Counted from the stretch's first letter, positions 1 to 6,704 are shown. The stretch is 7,705 nt of DNA from Streptococcus lactarius (GCF_016642265.1 NZ_MRXX01000005.1:111409-119113); one strand, 5' to 3'. Made by a program: numbers and translations. The notes: generated from the letters alone by a model not told the origin.

Positions 1-90
1 TAGTAGAGCCCACTCAACCACTGCATCTTGCTCGACAATCCAAAGACAATTGAGAGGCTAGGACTTTTTTCCAGCCTCTTTTTTTGTTTT
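1..90. repeat. Tail of a probable streptococcal intergenic repeat
   Basis: The first ~52 bases are non-coding and read directly into a terminator hairpin. From memory, the segment around CCCACTCAACCACTGC, followed by CTTGCTCGACAATCC and CAATTGAGAGGCTAGGAC, resembles a block that recurs between genes in mitis-group and related streptococci, in which an upstream GTTGAGTAGGGCT arm would pair with AGCCCACTCAAC at 8-19. That left arm lies outside the window, so the full element cannot be shown. The identification rests on recall plus the absence of coding sequence. It could instead simply be the 3' untranslated end of the preceding gene. Confidence 0.45.
53..90 (+). terminator. Intrinsic terminator of the upstream transcript
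   Basis: AGAGGCT (53-59) pairs with AGCCTCT (73-79). The stem continues inside with GG (61-62) pairing to CC (71-72) around a one-base bulge, and it is followed by a T-rich run from 79 to 90 interrupted by one G. The T-run is on the + strand side only, so it ends rightward transcription coming from outside the window. It insulates the XRE operon from its left neighbour. Confidence 0.8.
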
Positions 91-112
91 GTAAAAAATA
101 TTTTTTACAAAA
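87..112. promoter_or_regulatory. 26-nt perfect palindrome, candidate operator
   Basis: The half-site TTTTGTAAAAAAT (87-99) is followed immediately by its exact reverse complement (100-112), with no central spacer. The sequence is AT-only apart from one G and one C placed symmetrically at 91 and 108. It lies just upstream of the promoter of the XRE regulator gene and starts inside the T-run of the preceding terminator. A perfect dyad of this length next to a repressor gene is typical of a dimer-binding operator, so autoregulation is a reasonable inference. An AT-rich cruciform or a chance result of low complexity is the alternative. Confidence 0.5.
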
Positions 113-130
113 TGCAAGATATATATTGCA
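113..130. promoter_or_regulatory. 18-nt near-palindrome overlapping the -35 box
   Basis: TGCAAGATATATATTGCA reads the same on both strands except for one base pair (positions 118 and 125). It directly abuts the 26-nt palindrome and its right arm TTGCA overlaps the -35 hexamer of the promoter. A protein bound here would block RNA polymerase, so this is a better candidate repressor operator by position than the larger palindrome. No binding data are available from sequence alone. Confidence 0.45.
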
Positions 131-153
131 AAATAGAAAATATAGTGTATAAT
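126..153 (+). promoter_or_regulatory. Promoter of the XRE/membrane protein operon
   Basis: The -35 is TTGCAA (126-131, 4 of 6 consensus) and the -10 is a perfect TATAAT (148-153), separated by 16 bp. The start of transcription would be near 160, giving a leader of about 24 nt before the GTG start codon at 184. The near-palindrome at 113-130 overlaps the -35. Confidence 0.7.
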
Positions 154-171
154 AGAGCTATAAAAATAAGA

Positions 172-176
172 AAGGA
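172..176 (+). promoter_or_regulatory. RBS that fixes the GTG start of the XRE gene
   Basis: AAGGA lies 7 nt upstream of GTG at 184. No comparable site precedes the in-frame ATG codons upstream, which lie within or before the promoter, or the one downstream at 208. It therefore decides the start in favour of GTG. Confidence 0.75.
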
Positions 177-183
177 AAAGCCT

Positions 184-378
184 GTGGCGAAAAATCTCAA
201 ATTAAAAATGGCCCGGGTCGAGCATGATATGACCCAGGGGGATCTTGCAGATGCCATTGGAGTAACGCGCCAGACCATCGGTCTGATTGAGGCGGGAAAG
301 TATAACCCAACCCTCAGTCTCTGTCTTGCCACCTGTAAGACCTTGGATAAGACGCTGGATCAACTGTTCTGGGAGTAA
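184..378 (+). CDS. Small XRE/Cro-type HTH transcriptional regulator
   Basis: This is a 64-residue single-domain DNA-binding protein. The helix-turn-helix is plain: T17-Q-G-D-L-A-D-A-I-G-V-T-R-Q-T-I-G-L-I-E-A-G-K-Y-N-P, with the recognition helix around TRQTIGLIE (28-36). Proteins of this length (about 60-70 residues) form a family of regulators that act as dimers, often next to one or two small membrane protein genes. The start is taken at GTG because of the well-placed AAGGA; an upstream in-frame extension would begin before the promoter. It is the first gene of a three-gene operon, 28 nt ahead of the first membrane protein. The palindromes just upstream suggest that it represses its own operon. 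The signal it responds to is unknown; the neighbouring membrane proteins are candidates to control its activity, which is inference. Confidence 0.9.
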   Translation: MAKNLKLKMARVEHDMTQGDLADAIGVTRQTIGLIEAGKYNPTLSLCLATCKTLDKTLDQLFWE

Positions 379-406
379 CAGTTTTAATAATAGAAAGAGG
401 AAGAAT

Positions 407-889
407 ATGAAACAAAAGAAAGAACCAATTGTAAAAGATGAACGGACTATGCTACTGGATGGAAAAATCGCAGGGGAACTTGTCCTTGGCATGACCTGCT
501 TTATTGCCCTATCTGCCTTTGTGAAGTCCAGTATCCTAGACTTAGATCTAGTCGCTTATCTACCTGAGATGTTCCTTCTGATTGCCATGGGGGCTTATGC
601 TCTGCTAAGAAGGATCAGTTCAGGGATTGATATCCGAGATGTGTTAGAAAAAGATAGCTGGTTAAGTCGCCTTGGGTCAGGTCTATTCTTTGCTGTGCTG
701 ATGATAGCCATGGATGTGATTGGAAAGCGAGAGGCAACGAGCTTTATCTTGAGTCCCAAGTATCTGGTCAAAATTTTATTAGAAATTCTCGTCTTTGCCA
801 TCCTGACAGATCTGCTTGAAAAACCACTTGCTCTTATCAATCGGAAAAAACAAGAGAAGATCGAGGCAGAATTAGAGGATGAAGAATAA
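407..889 (+). CDS. Small four-helix membrane protein, DUF6773-like
   Basis: This 160-residue protein has a charged N-terminus (MKQKKEP) and a short motif D11-E-R followed by K20-I-A-G-E. About four hydrophobic membrane segments follow, near residues 24-40, 50-67, 88-105 and 118-136, and the tail is strongly charged (KKQEKIEAELEDEE). No catalytic motif is visible. The layout resembles the uncharacterised DUF6773-type membrane proteins found beside small XRE regulators in Firmicutes; that name is from memory and tentative. The ATG at 407 is chosen because AGAGG (396-400) lies 6 nt upstream; earlier in-frame starts fall inside the regulator gene. Its stop codon is embedded in the RBS of the next gene, so the two are probably translationally linked. 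It may modulate the XRE protein or act as an immunity or stress-type membrane protein, but no function can be assigned. Confidence 0.8.
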   Translation: MKQKKEPIVKDERTMLLDGKIAGELVLGMTCFIALSAFVKSSILDLDLVAYLPEMFLLIAMGAYALLRRISSGIDIRDVLEKDSWLSRLGSGLFFAVLMIAMDVIGKREATSFILSPKYLVKILLEILVFAILTDLLEKPLALINRKKQEKIEAELEDEE

Positions 890-894
890 GGAGG
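888..894 (+). promoter_or_regulatory. RBS that fixes the start of the second membrane protein
   Basis: AAGGAGG, a full Shine-Dalgarno core, sits 5 nt before ATG at 900 and overlaps the TAA stop of the preceding gene (887-889). It favours ATG 900 over the in-frame ATG at 879, which lies inside the preceding gene. Confidence 0.8.
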
Positions 895-899
895 AAGAG

Positions 900-1391
900 A
901 TGAGATTACAATTGCTGAACAAACAAATCATAGATGAACGAGAAGAAGGCTTAGCTCAAAAGGCTGGTGCGGAGACGGCTGGTTTTCTTTTCCTTGCCTT
1001 AACTGTTTTTAGTGTGGGATCCATTTTTACATCTAAGGTGGGGCTCAGCCCAATCATGGTGGTAGCCTTACTCATCGTATCAGGATTGTATTATTCGGTG
1101 CGTTGTCAACGATTGGGTGTGAGATTTATCAGTTATAGCTATCTAAATGTGACGGGAATTGTAGCAGTAACCTCTATTCTCTCCTTGTTCATCTGGGCTC
1201 AAAATTTTCAATTAAACCAAGCTGTCTATCAGGCAAATCCCTTCCATTCAAAATTCTTACTAGTACTTCCTATTACCTTTTTACTGAATCTTCCAATTGT
1301 ATGGGGAGTGAATACCCTTGTAATGCTTCTTGCAAAAGTTGAGAAAAGACGCTATGAAGCCTATCTGGATCAGTTGGAAAAGGAAGAGTAG
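900..1391 (+). CDS. Second small four-helix membrane protein, paralogue of its neighbour
   Basis: This 163-residue protein starts at ATG 900, 10 nt after the previous stop. Near its N-terminus it has D12-E-R...L-A-Q-K-A-G-A-E-T-A-G, matching the DER...K.A.E pattern of the gene before it. Hydrophobic segments lie near residues 26-43, 50-67, 82-100 and 118-145, and it ends in a charged helix (KVEKRRYEAYLDQLEKEE). The shared motif position, helix number and acidic tail suggest an old tandem duplication with strong divergence; the two could form a heteromer in the membrane. It also looks DUF6773-like, tentatively. It is the last gene of the XRE-led operon, which stops at the terminator 11 nt downstream. 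No enzymatic or transport motif is visible. Confidence 0.8.
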   Translation: MRLQLLNKQIIDEREEGLAQKAGAETAGFLFLALTVFSVGSIFTSKVGLSPIMVVALLIVSGLYYSVRCQRLGVRFISYSYLNVTGIVAVTSILSLFIWAQNFQLNQAVYQANPFHSKFLLVLPITFLLNLPIVWGVNTLVMLLAKVEKRRYEAYLDQLEKEE

Positions 1392-1402
1392 GAAGTTGGA
1401 AC

Positions 1403-1448
1403 CCTGGTTTCATCGTATAAAAGTCTGGGAAACCAGGCTTTTATTTTT
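1403..1448 (+). terminator. Terminator of the XRE operon
   Basis: CCTGGTTTC (1403-1411) pairs perfectly with GAAACCAGG (1429-1437) across a 17-nt loop. It is followed by a T-rich tract at 1439-1448 with a single A. It begins 11 nt after the stop codon of the second membrane protein gene. Confidence 0.85.
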
Positions 1449-1460
1449 CAGTCAAATAAA

Positions 1461-1497
1461 TTGCATTCGTTTTCTTGGGAGAGTATACTGGTATAGT
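1461..1497 (+). promoter_or_regulatory. Probable promoter region of trhO
   Basis: TTGCAT (1461-1466) and TATACT (1484-1489) are spaced by exactly 17 bp. An overlapping second candidate, the extended -10 TGGTATAGT (1489-1497), lies 8 bp further on. Either would give a leader of about 40-45 nt before ATG 1542. The sequence does not settle which is used. Confidence 0.55.
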
Positions 1498-1541
1498 TGA
1501 ATGAAAAATTCTGATAATTTAATCTTAGAAAAGAGAATGAC

Positions 1542-2525
1542 ATGGCAAAACCTATTCGTGTATTACTTTACTATAAATATGTTCCCATCGAAAACGCAGA
1601 ACAATTTGCAGCTGATCACTTGGCCTTCTGTAAATCAATCGGCCTTAAAGGTCGTATCTTAGTCGCTGATGAAGGAATCAACGGAACCGTATCTGGTGAC
1701 TACGAAACAACGCAAAAATACATGGACTACGTTCACAGCCTTCCAGGGATGGAAGACCTCTGGTTCAAGATCGATGAGGAAGAAGAGCAAGCTTTCAAGA
1801 AGATGTTTGTCCGTTATAAGAAAGAGATTGTCCACCTTGGTTTAGAAGATGATAATTTCGATAATGACATCAATCCTCTTGAAACAACAGGTGCTTACTT
1901 GTCACCAAAAGAGTTTAAAGAAGCTCTTCTCGACGAAGATACCGTTGTCCTTGATACTCGGAATGACTACGAGTACGATCTTGGTCACTTCCGTGGAGCT
2001 ATTCGTCCAGACATCCGCAACTTCCGTGAATTGCCACAATGGGTCCGTGATAATAAGGAAAAATTCATGGACAAACGCGTTGTCGTCTACTGTACTGGTG
2101 GAGTCCGCTGTGAGAAATTCTCAGGCTGGATGGTGCGTGAGGGCTACAAAGATGTTGGTCAATTGCATGGTGGTATCGCAACTTACGGAAAAGATCCAGA
2201 AGTTCAAGGAGAACTGTGGGATGGGAAGATGTATGTCTTTGACGAGCGGATTGCGGTTGATATCAACCATGTTGATCCAAGTGTGGTCGGAAAAGATTGG
2301 TTCGATGGTACACCTTGTGAACGCTATGTCAACTGTGGAAATCCCTTCTGTAACCGTCGGATCTTGACCTCAGAAGAAAATGAAGACAAGTACCTTCGCG
2401 GATGCTCACATGAATGTCGTGTTCACCCTCGCAATCGTTATGTAGAAGAACACAAGATGTCACAGGCAGAGGTTGCTGAGCGTTTGGCTGTTATCGGTGA
2501 GACGCTTGATGGAGAACCTGCTTAA
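1542..2525 (+). CDS. trhO: tRNA uridine(34) hydroxylase TrhO (rhodanese-family)
   Basis: This 327-residue cytoplasmic protein, formerly UPF0176/YceA, is of normal family length. It hydroxylates U34 of certain tRNAs to 5-hydroxyuridine using molecular oxygen, the first step to wobble-base cmo5U or mo5U modification. Residues 1-95 form the N-terminal domain with the conserved [12 protein letters not shown] stretch (41-52). Residues 120-220 form a rhodanese domain with D138-T-R, Y183-C-T-G-G-V-R-C and the active-site Cys184. The C-terminal part carries the family cysteines C259, C265, C270, C288 and C292 in a metal-site-like arrangement. The start has only a weak RBS (AAGAGA, 1531-1536), but the N-terminus [13 protein letters not shown] fits the family. 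It is a single-gene unit between two terminators. No key residue is missing. Confidence 0.95.
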   Translation: MAKPIRVLLYYKYVPIENAEQFAADHLAFCKSIGLKGRILVADEGINGTVSGDYETTQKYMDYVHSLPGMEDLWFKIDEEEEQAFKKMFVRYKKEIVHLGLEDDNFDNDINPLETTGAYLSPKEFKEALLDEDTVVLDTRNDYEYDLGHFRGAIRPDIRNFRELPQWVRDNKEKFMDKRVVVYCTGGVRCEKFSGWMVREGYKDVGQLHGGIATYGKDPEVQGELWDGKMYVFDERIAVDINHVDPSVVGKDWFDGTPCERYVNCGNPFCNRRILTSEENEDKYLRGCSHECRVHPRNRYVEEHKMSQAEVAERLAVIGETLDGEPA

Positions 2526-2532
2526 AATAAAC

Positions 2533-2562
2533 AAACAGTCTGAAAGCTCAGGCTGTTTTTTT
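2533..2562 (+). terminator. Terminator of trhO
   Basis: AAACAGTCTGA (2533-2543) pairs with TCAGGCTGTTT (2548-2558) with one G-U pair and a 4-nt AAGC loop. It ends in a T-run at 2556-2562. It starts 7 nt after the trhO stop codon. Confidence 0.9.
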
Positions 2563-2615
2563 ATCCGAAAAGCGGGCTTGTCTTACTTGCAAAGACCCTC
2601 CAATGGGCCGTTTTA

Positions 2616-2624
2616 TGGTATAAT
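2616..2624 (+). promoter_or_regulatory. Extended -10 promoter of the phosphorylase/ECF operon
   Basis: TGGTATAAT is a perfect extended -10 element; no convincing -35 is present at 16-18 bp upstream, which is acceptable for this promoter type. The transcript would begin near 2631, leaving only about 29 nt before the start codon at 2660. That is too short for a riboswitch. Confidence 0.75.
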
Positions 2625-2659
2625 AGAGAACCAGAAGTCCTGACGAAGAGGAGGGGAAA

Positions 2660-3433
2660 ATGATTTTAGAAGAATTTGATACCAATCGAGAGGCGATTAT
2701 CAATCCGCAAGATCTACACGATCCGATTGAAGGATTTCCAAAAGTAGCTATCTCTTGCTTTTCAAGGGTCACATTTGCCCGCCTGCTAGAAAACTACGAT
2801 CATGAGGTCATTGCAAGAACTTCCATGGCCAACTTTGAAGTCCTAGTCTATGGGATTAGGATTGGAGACCAACAGATTGCTGTCTTTAATGCACCAGTTG
2901 GGGCTGCTTCCTGTGTAGGGATTGTGGAGGATCTGATTCAATTTGGGATGGAAAAGCTCGTTCTCTTTGGAACCTGTGGGGTTTTGGACCAAGATATTGA
3001 GGCGACCTCTATTATGATTCCAACAGCTGCTCTTCGCGATGAAGGGACCAGTTACCACTATCTACCAGCTAGTGATGAAGTAGAGGTTAACCAGTCTTCG
3101 CTTCCTTTGTTTCAGGCTTTCCTCGAGAAACATCAGGTTTCTCACACCATCGGGAAAGTGTGGACGACAGATGCTCCCTACCGGGAAACTATCGACAAGA
3201 TGAAGCGTCGAAAGAAAGCAGGAGCTATTTGTGTGGATATGGAATGTTCGGCCGTGGCAGCTTTAGCAGCCTTTAGGGGGTTTGAACTATGCCACTTCTT
3301 CTACGCGGCAGACCACCTCTCGGAAGAAAAATGGGATATCCGAACCTTATCCAGTCACGAGGATTTAGACGGCAAGGATCGAATCGCGGAGTTAGCTATC
3401 CAATTTGCACTCTTATGGGAGAAGGCAAACTAA
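2660..3433 (+). CDS. Nucleoside phosphorylase, PNP/UDP family
   Basis: This 257-residue enzyme of the nucleoside phosphorylase-I fold would cleave a nucleoside with phosphate to give a free base and a (deoxy)ribose-1-phosphate. Visible signatures are F103-G-T-C-G in the phosphate-site region, R126-D-E-G-T-S-Y-H-Y, T169-T-D-A-P-Y-R-E, the ribose-binding V192-D-M-E-C-S-A block, and D218 in AADHL, equivalent to the catalytic Asp of the PNP SDH motif. The substrate cannot be read from the sequence. From memory it resembles an uncharacterised streptococcal subgroup (spr0068-like) rather than DeoD, PunA or Udp. The start has a strong RBS (GAGGAGGGG, 2648-2656). It is the first gene of the operon and its TAA abuts the ATG of the ECF ATPase, so enzyme and transporter are made together. 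This suggests that it processes the imported compound, which is inference. Confidence 0.9.
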   Translation: MILEEFDTNREAIINPQDLHDPIEGFPKVAISCFSRVTFARLLENYDHEVIARTSMANFEVLVYGIRIGDQQIAVFNAPVGAASCVGIVEDLIQFGMEKLVLFGTCGVLDQDIEATSIMIPTAALRDEGTSYHYLPASDEVEVNQSSLPLFQAFLEKHQVSHTIGKVWTTDAPYRETIDKMKRRKKAGAICVDMECSAVAALAAFRGFELCHFFYAADHLSEEKWDIRTLSSHEDLDGKDRIAELAIQFALLWEKAN

Positions 3434-5137
3434 ATGAAAGAAGCAATGATTGAACTGAAGGATTTTTCCTTCCAATACAAGGCACAGTCTGAACCAACCT
3501 TGAAAAATCTCAACTTAACCATTTATAAGGGAGAAAAGGTCCTAATTGTTGGACCATCTGGTTCTGGAAAGTCAACAATTGGCCAGTGCTTAAATGGGAT
3601 TATTCCCAATATTTATAAAGGAACCAGTAGTGGGCAATTCCTCATTCAGGGAAAAGAGGCCTTTGATCTCAGTATTTATGAGAAATCTCACTTGGTCAGT
3701 ACGGTCTTGCAGGATACAGATGGTCAATTTATTGGTCTCAGTGTTGCAGAAGATTTGGCTTTTGCCCTTGAAAACGATATGGTGGAGCTGGGAACGATGA
3801 AAGAGCGTGTGCAGAGTTGGGCAGAACGCTTAGATTTGATGAAGCTCTTGGATCATCGGCCACAAGATTTGTCCGGTGGGCAAAAACAGCGGGTGAGCTT
3901 AGCAGGAGTTCTGATTGACGAGAGTCCGATTCTACTCTTTGATGAACCACTGGCCAATCTAGATCCCAAGTCGGGCCAGGATATTATTGATCTGATTGAT
4001 CAGATTCATGAAGAACAGGGGACGACCACCATTATTATCGAACACCGTTTAGAGGATGTACTCTACCGTCCTGTCGATCGGGTTATCTTGATCAATCAAG
4101 GCCAAGTTCTCTTTAATGGTCAACTAGATGAGTTGTTGAGAACGACACTGTTGGGTGAAAATGGGATTCGAGAACCTCTCTATTTAACAACTCTTCGTCA
4201 ACTCGGTCAGGATTTAGATCAATTGGAGCATCTGGATCGTCTGGAAGATATTGAGCTTACCGGTGTGAATCATTCCATTCCAGAAGCGACCTTTGCTAAA
4301 ATTGATGAAGCAGAAGAACTATTGAAGTTGGAGCAGATTTCCTTTGCTTATCAAGAAAATCATCCGATCTTGAAAAATATTTCCCTCAGTATACCTAAGG
4401 GCCAGCGCTTAGCCATTGTCGGGAAGAATGGGGCAGGGAAATCAACTCTTGCTAAAGCCATCTGTGGCTTCATTACAACTGAAGGACAATACACCTTTAG
4501 AGGAGAAGACATTAAGCAGGAGAGTGTCAAGGAACGGGCCGAGCGAGTCGGCTATGTCTTGCAAAACCCCAATCAAATGATTTCAACCAACATGATTTTT
4601 GACGAGGTGGCTTTAGGCTTGCGCTTGCGAGGTGTCGCTGAAGAAGACATCAAAGAACGTGTCTATCAAGTGCTGAAGACTTGTGGCCTCTATGAGTTTC
4701 GTAAATGGCCGATTTCTGCTCTGTCATATGGACAAAAGAAACGGGTGACCATCGCTTCTATACTGGTTTTAGGACCAGAAATTTTGGTCTTGGACGAGCC
4801 AACGGCAGGTCAGGATCAGCGCAATTACACTGAAATCATGGAATTTCTAGATACCTTGCAACAAAAAGGCCACACCATTGTCATGATTACCCATGATATG
4901 CAACTGATGCTGGATTATTCTGATCGTGCAGTAGTGGTGACAGATGGTCAGATCATAGCCGACCTGTCTCCTGCAGCATTATTTACCCGTCCAGATATTT
5001 TACGACAGGCCAATTTGAAAGAAACATCTATTTTTGCCTTGGCCAATCGATTAGGAATGGATCCCTTGGACTTAACACAATTTTATATGCAACAGAAAGG
5101 AGAAGGTCATGAATCATCGATTAGTCGGCTACCATGA
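3434..5137 (+). CDS. ECF transporter double ATPase (fused EcfA-A', YkoD-like)
   Basis: This 567-residue cytoplasmic protein has two ABC ATPase domains in one chain, and would power an energy-coupling-factor vitamin/precursor importer. Domain 1 (about 5-235) has Walker [10 protein letters not shown] (40-48), Q-loop Q93, signature LSGGQ (146-150), Walker B LLFDEP with E171, and H204. Domain 2 (about 297-525) has Walker [10 protein letters not shown] (330-338), Q377, signature LSYGQ (430-434), Walker B LVLDEP with E455, and H487. Both sites look competent; the second signature carries Tyr for the first Gly. Fused ATPases mark a dedicated ECF module, unlike the shared one of streptococci, whose EcfA1 and EcfA2 are separate proteins. 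ATG 3434 is used because GGGAGAAGG (3417-3425) precedes it; ATG 3446 is an alternative with a poorer site. The 3' end overlaps ecfT by 29 nt. Confidence 0.92.
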   Translation: MKEAMIELKDFSFQYKAQSEPTLKNLNLTIYKGEKVLIVGPSGSGKSTIGQCLNGIIPNIYKGTSSGQFLIQGKEAFDLSIYEKSHLVSTVLQDTDGQFIGLSVAEDLAFALENDMVELGTMKERVQSWAERLDLMKLLDHRPQDLSGGQKQRVSLAGVLIDESPILLFDEPLANLDPKSGQDIIDLIDQIHEEQGTTTIIIEHRLEDVLYRPVDRVILINQGQVLFNGQLDELLRTTLLGENGIREPLYLTTLRQLGQDLDQLEHLDRLEDIELTGVNHSIPEATFAKIDEAEELLKLEQISFAYQENHPILKNISLSIPKGQRLAIVGKNGAGKSTLAKAICGFITTEGQYTFRGEDIKQESVKERAERVGYVLQNPNQMISTNMIFDEVALGLRLRGVAEEDIKERVYQVLKTCGLYEFRKWPISALSYGQKKRVTIASILVLGPEILVLDEPTAGQDQRNYTEIMEFLDTLQQKGHTIVMITHDMQLMLDYSDRAVVVTDGQIIADLSPAALFTRPDILRQANLKETSIFALANRLGMDPLDLTQFYMQQKGEGHESSISRLP

Positions 5138-5942
5138 GGGGACGAGTTTTCTTCACCGCCTCTCAGGTGCGAGTAAGTTACTCTTTCTTCTCTTTGTATC
5201 TCTTGCGGCCATGTTGAGTTATGATACCAGGCTCCTTCTGGGAATTGGTCTGGGTGCCTTGGCCTTGTTCTCTACTGCCCACATTCGCTTTCGGGATATT
5301 TCTTTTGTGCTTGGATTTGCTCTTGTTTTTGCTTTTCTAAATGTGCTTATGGTCTATCTCTTTGCTCCTCAGTATGGTGTCGAGATCTACGGGGCAAAAA
5401 CGGTACTGATGAAGGGCTGGGGATCTTATAGTATCACCTCACAGGAGCTCTTTTATCTTTTTAATCTCGCTCTTAAGTATGTCTGTACCATACCTCTTGC
5501 TTTGATTTTTTTGATGACGACCCATCCCAGTCAGTTTGCTTCAAGCCTCAACCAAATTGGCGTATCCTACAAGATTGCCTATTCTGTCAGCTTGACGCTG
5601 CGTTACATTCCTGACGTACAGGAAGAATATCAAACGATTAAATTGTCTCAGGAAGCCAGAGGGGTGGAGTTGTCCAAAAAGGCCAAACTGATCCAGCGAA
5701 TTAAAGGCAATTTGCAAATCATCTCTCCCTTAATTTTTAGCTCACTCGAGCGGATTGACAGCATTTCTACGGCCATGGAATTACGTCGCTTTGGAAAAAA
5801 TAAAAAGCGCACGTGGTATTCTTACCAAGCCATGAAAGGGAAAGATTATGGGATGATTCTATCAGCCATAGCTGTACTGGTTTTAAGTATTATCCTGATT
5901 GTTCTTAATCAGGGACGTTTTTACAATCCATGGAGGTCATGA
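5109..5942 (+). CDS. ECF transporter transmembrane component EcfT (YkoC/CbiQ-like)
   Basis: This 277-residue integral membrane protein couples the ATPase to a substrate-binding S protein. Hydrophobic segments lie near 23-36, 42-56, 64-85, 112-136 and 247-267. The cytoplasmic coupling region between the last two holds the two family signature helices: E182-A-R-G-V-E-L, with the classical Ala-Arg-Gly, and A222-M-E-L-R-R-F-G, a common variant of the second. The length matches the family. The start is supported by AAAGGAG (5096-5102) 6 nt upstream and lies inside the end of the ATPase gene, indicating coupled translation. No S component is fused to it, and none is encoded before or after it in the window. 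Confidence 0.92.
   Translation: MNHRLVGYHEGTSFLHRLSGASKLLFLLFVSLAAMLSYDTRLLLGIGLGALALFSTAHIRFRDISFVLGFALVFAFLNVLMVYLFAPQYGVEIYGAKTVLMKGWGSYSITSQELFYLFNLALKYVCTIPLALIFLMTTHPSQFASSLNQIGVSYKIAYSVSLTLRYIPDVQEEYQTIKLSQEARGVELSKKAKLIQRIKGNLQIISPLIFSSLERIDSISTAMELRRFGKNKKRTWYSYQAMKGKDYGMILSAIAVLVLSIILIVLNQGRFYNPWRS
5894..5922 (+). terminator. Terminator-like hairpin inside the end of ecfT
   Basis: CCTGATT (5894-5900) pairs perfectly with AATCAGG (5907-5913) over a 6-nt loop. GACG and then a five-T run (5918-5922) follow. It sits about 22 nt before the dehydrogenase start codon and could lower transcription of that gene relative to the ECF genes. The T-run is short and offset by four bases, so it would be a leaky attenuator at most. 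Confidence 0.35.
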
Positions 5943-5943
5943 C

Positions 5944-6696
5944 ATGTCAGAAACAATTTTAGTCACAGGTGCTTCGGCTGGTTTCGGTCAAGCGATCTGC
6001 CGTCGTTTAGTTGCAGATGGACACCGCGTCATTGGAGCAGCCAGACGTATCCAGAAATTACAGAAGTTACAAGGGGAGCTTGGAGAGTCCTTTTACCCCC
6101 TTCAAATGGATGTGACAGATCTTTCTCAGGTAGATCATGCACTTGCTAGTTTACCAGCAGATTGGTCTCAGATTGACGTTTTGATCAACAATGCTGGACT
6201 TGCGTTAGGTCTTGCTCCAGCCCAGGAAGCAGAGATGGCAGACTGGTTGACCATGATTCAGACCAATATCGTTGGCTTAGCCTATTTGACACGACGAATC
6301 TTACCTCAGATGGTGGAGCGAAATGATGGCTATATCATCAATATGGGCTCTACAGCAGGGACAGTTCCCTATCCAGGTGCCAATATCTACGGGGCATCCA
6401 AGGCTTTTGTCAAACAATTCTCCCTCAATCTTCGGGCAGATTTGGCAGGGAAGAAGATTCGTGTCAGCAATATTGAACCCGGTCTTTGTGAAGGGACAGA
6501 ATTCTCTCTCGTCCGTTTTAAAGGAGATGAAAAACGGGTGGAATCCCTCTATCAGGATGCACATGCCATTCAGCCTGAAGACATTGCAAATACAGTTTCT
6601 TGGTTGCTCCAACAACCCAAGCACGTCAATGTGAATCGCATCGAGATCATGCCGGTTTCACAAACATTTGGCACTCAACCTGTTTATCGCGACTAA
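5944..6696 (+). CDS. ydfG: YdfG-like short-chain dehydrogenase (3-hydroxy acid dehydrogenase)
   Basis: This 250-residue cytoplasmic NAD(P)-dependent oxidoreductase has the classical SDR layout: T8-G-A-S-A-G-F-G cofactor loop, D56, N82-N-A-G, S136 in GSTAG, and catalytic Y149-x-x-x-K153. The A32-A-R-R stretch after the second strand suggests NADP preference. It resembles E. coli YdfG along its whole length, including VERNDGYIINMGSTAG, KAFVKQFSLNLR and IEPGL..GTEFS..RFKGD. YdfG oxidises L-allo-threonine, serine and related 3-hydroxy acids and also reduces malonic semialdehyde. The start at ATG 5944 has GGAGG (5932-5936) 7 nt upstream; an overlapping out-of-frame ATG is at 5939. It follows the ecfT stop by 1 nt, so it is probably co-transcribed, although a weak hairpin lies between. 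Its link to the transporter is unclear. Confidence 0.93.
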   Translation: MSETILVTGASAGFGQAICRRLVADGHRVIGAARRIQKLQKLQGELGESFYPLQMDVTDLSQVDHALASLPADWSQIDVLINNAGLALGLAPAQEAEMADWLTMIQTNIVGLAYLTRRILPQMVERNDGYIINMGSTAGTVPYPGANIYGASKAFVKQFSLNLRADLAGKKIRVSNIEPGLCEGTEFSLVRFKGDEKRVESLYQDAHAIQPEDIANTVSWLLQQPKHVNVNRIEIMPVSQTFGTQPVYRD

Positions 6697-6704
6697 CGCT
6701 CATT

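Noticed and set aside
28..183. N-terminal extension of the XRE protein to an upstream ATG
   Set aside because: The extension would run through a terminator, the palindromes and the promoter, and it adds low-complexity residues unlike the family.
202..492. Minus-strand open frame opposite the XRE gene
   Set aside because: It lies antisense to a clearly conserved HTH gene and has no RBS, promoter or recognisable domain.
1392..1541. Small gene or RNA between the XRE operon and trhO
   Set aside because: The gap holds a terminator, a promoter region and a short leader; no open frame with an RBS or further structured element was seen.
1849..2367. A 172-codon + strand open frame inside trhO
   Set aside because: It is wholly within a strongly conserved gene in another frame, with no family resemblance and no independent RBS.
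2580..2596. GTCTT/AAGAC hairpin upstream of the phosphorylase promoter
   Set aside because: The stem is only five base pairs with a seven-base loop, and it lies outside the expected transcript, so it is probably chance.
2563..2659. Riboswitch (for example TPP) ahead of the ECF operon
   Set aside because: The extended -10 at 2616-2624 leaves only about 29 nt of leader, and no conserved riboswitch core motif was found.
6301..6624. Overlapping open frames on both strands inside the dehydrogenase gene
   Set aside because: Both are shadows of the YdfG-like reading frame, which carries all the family motifs.
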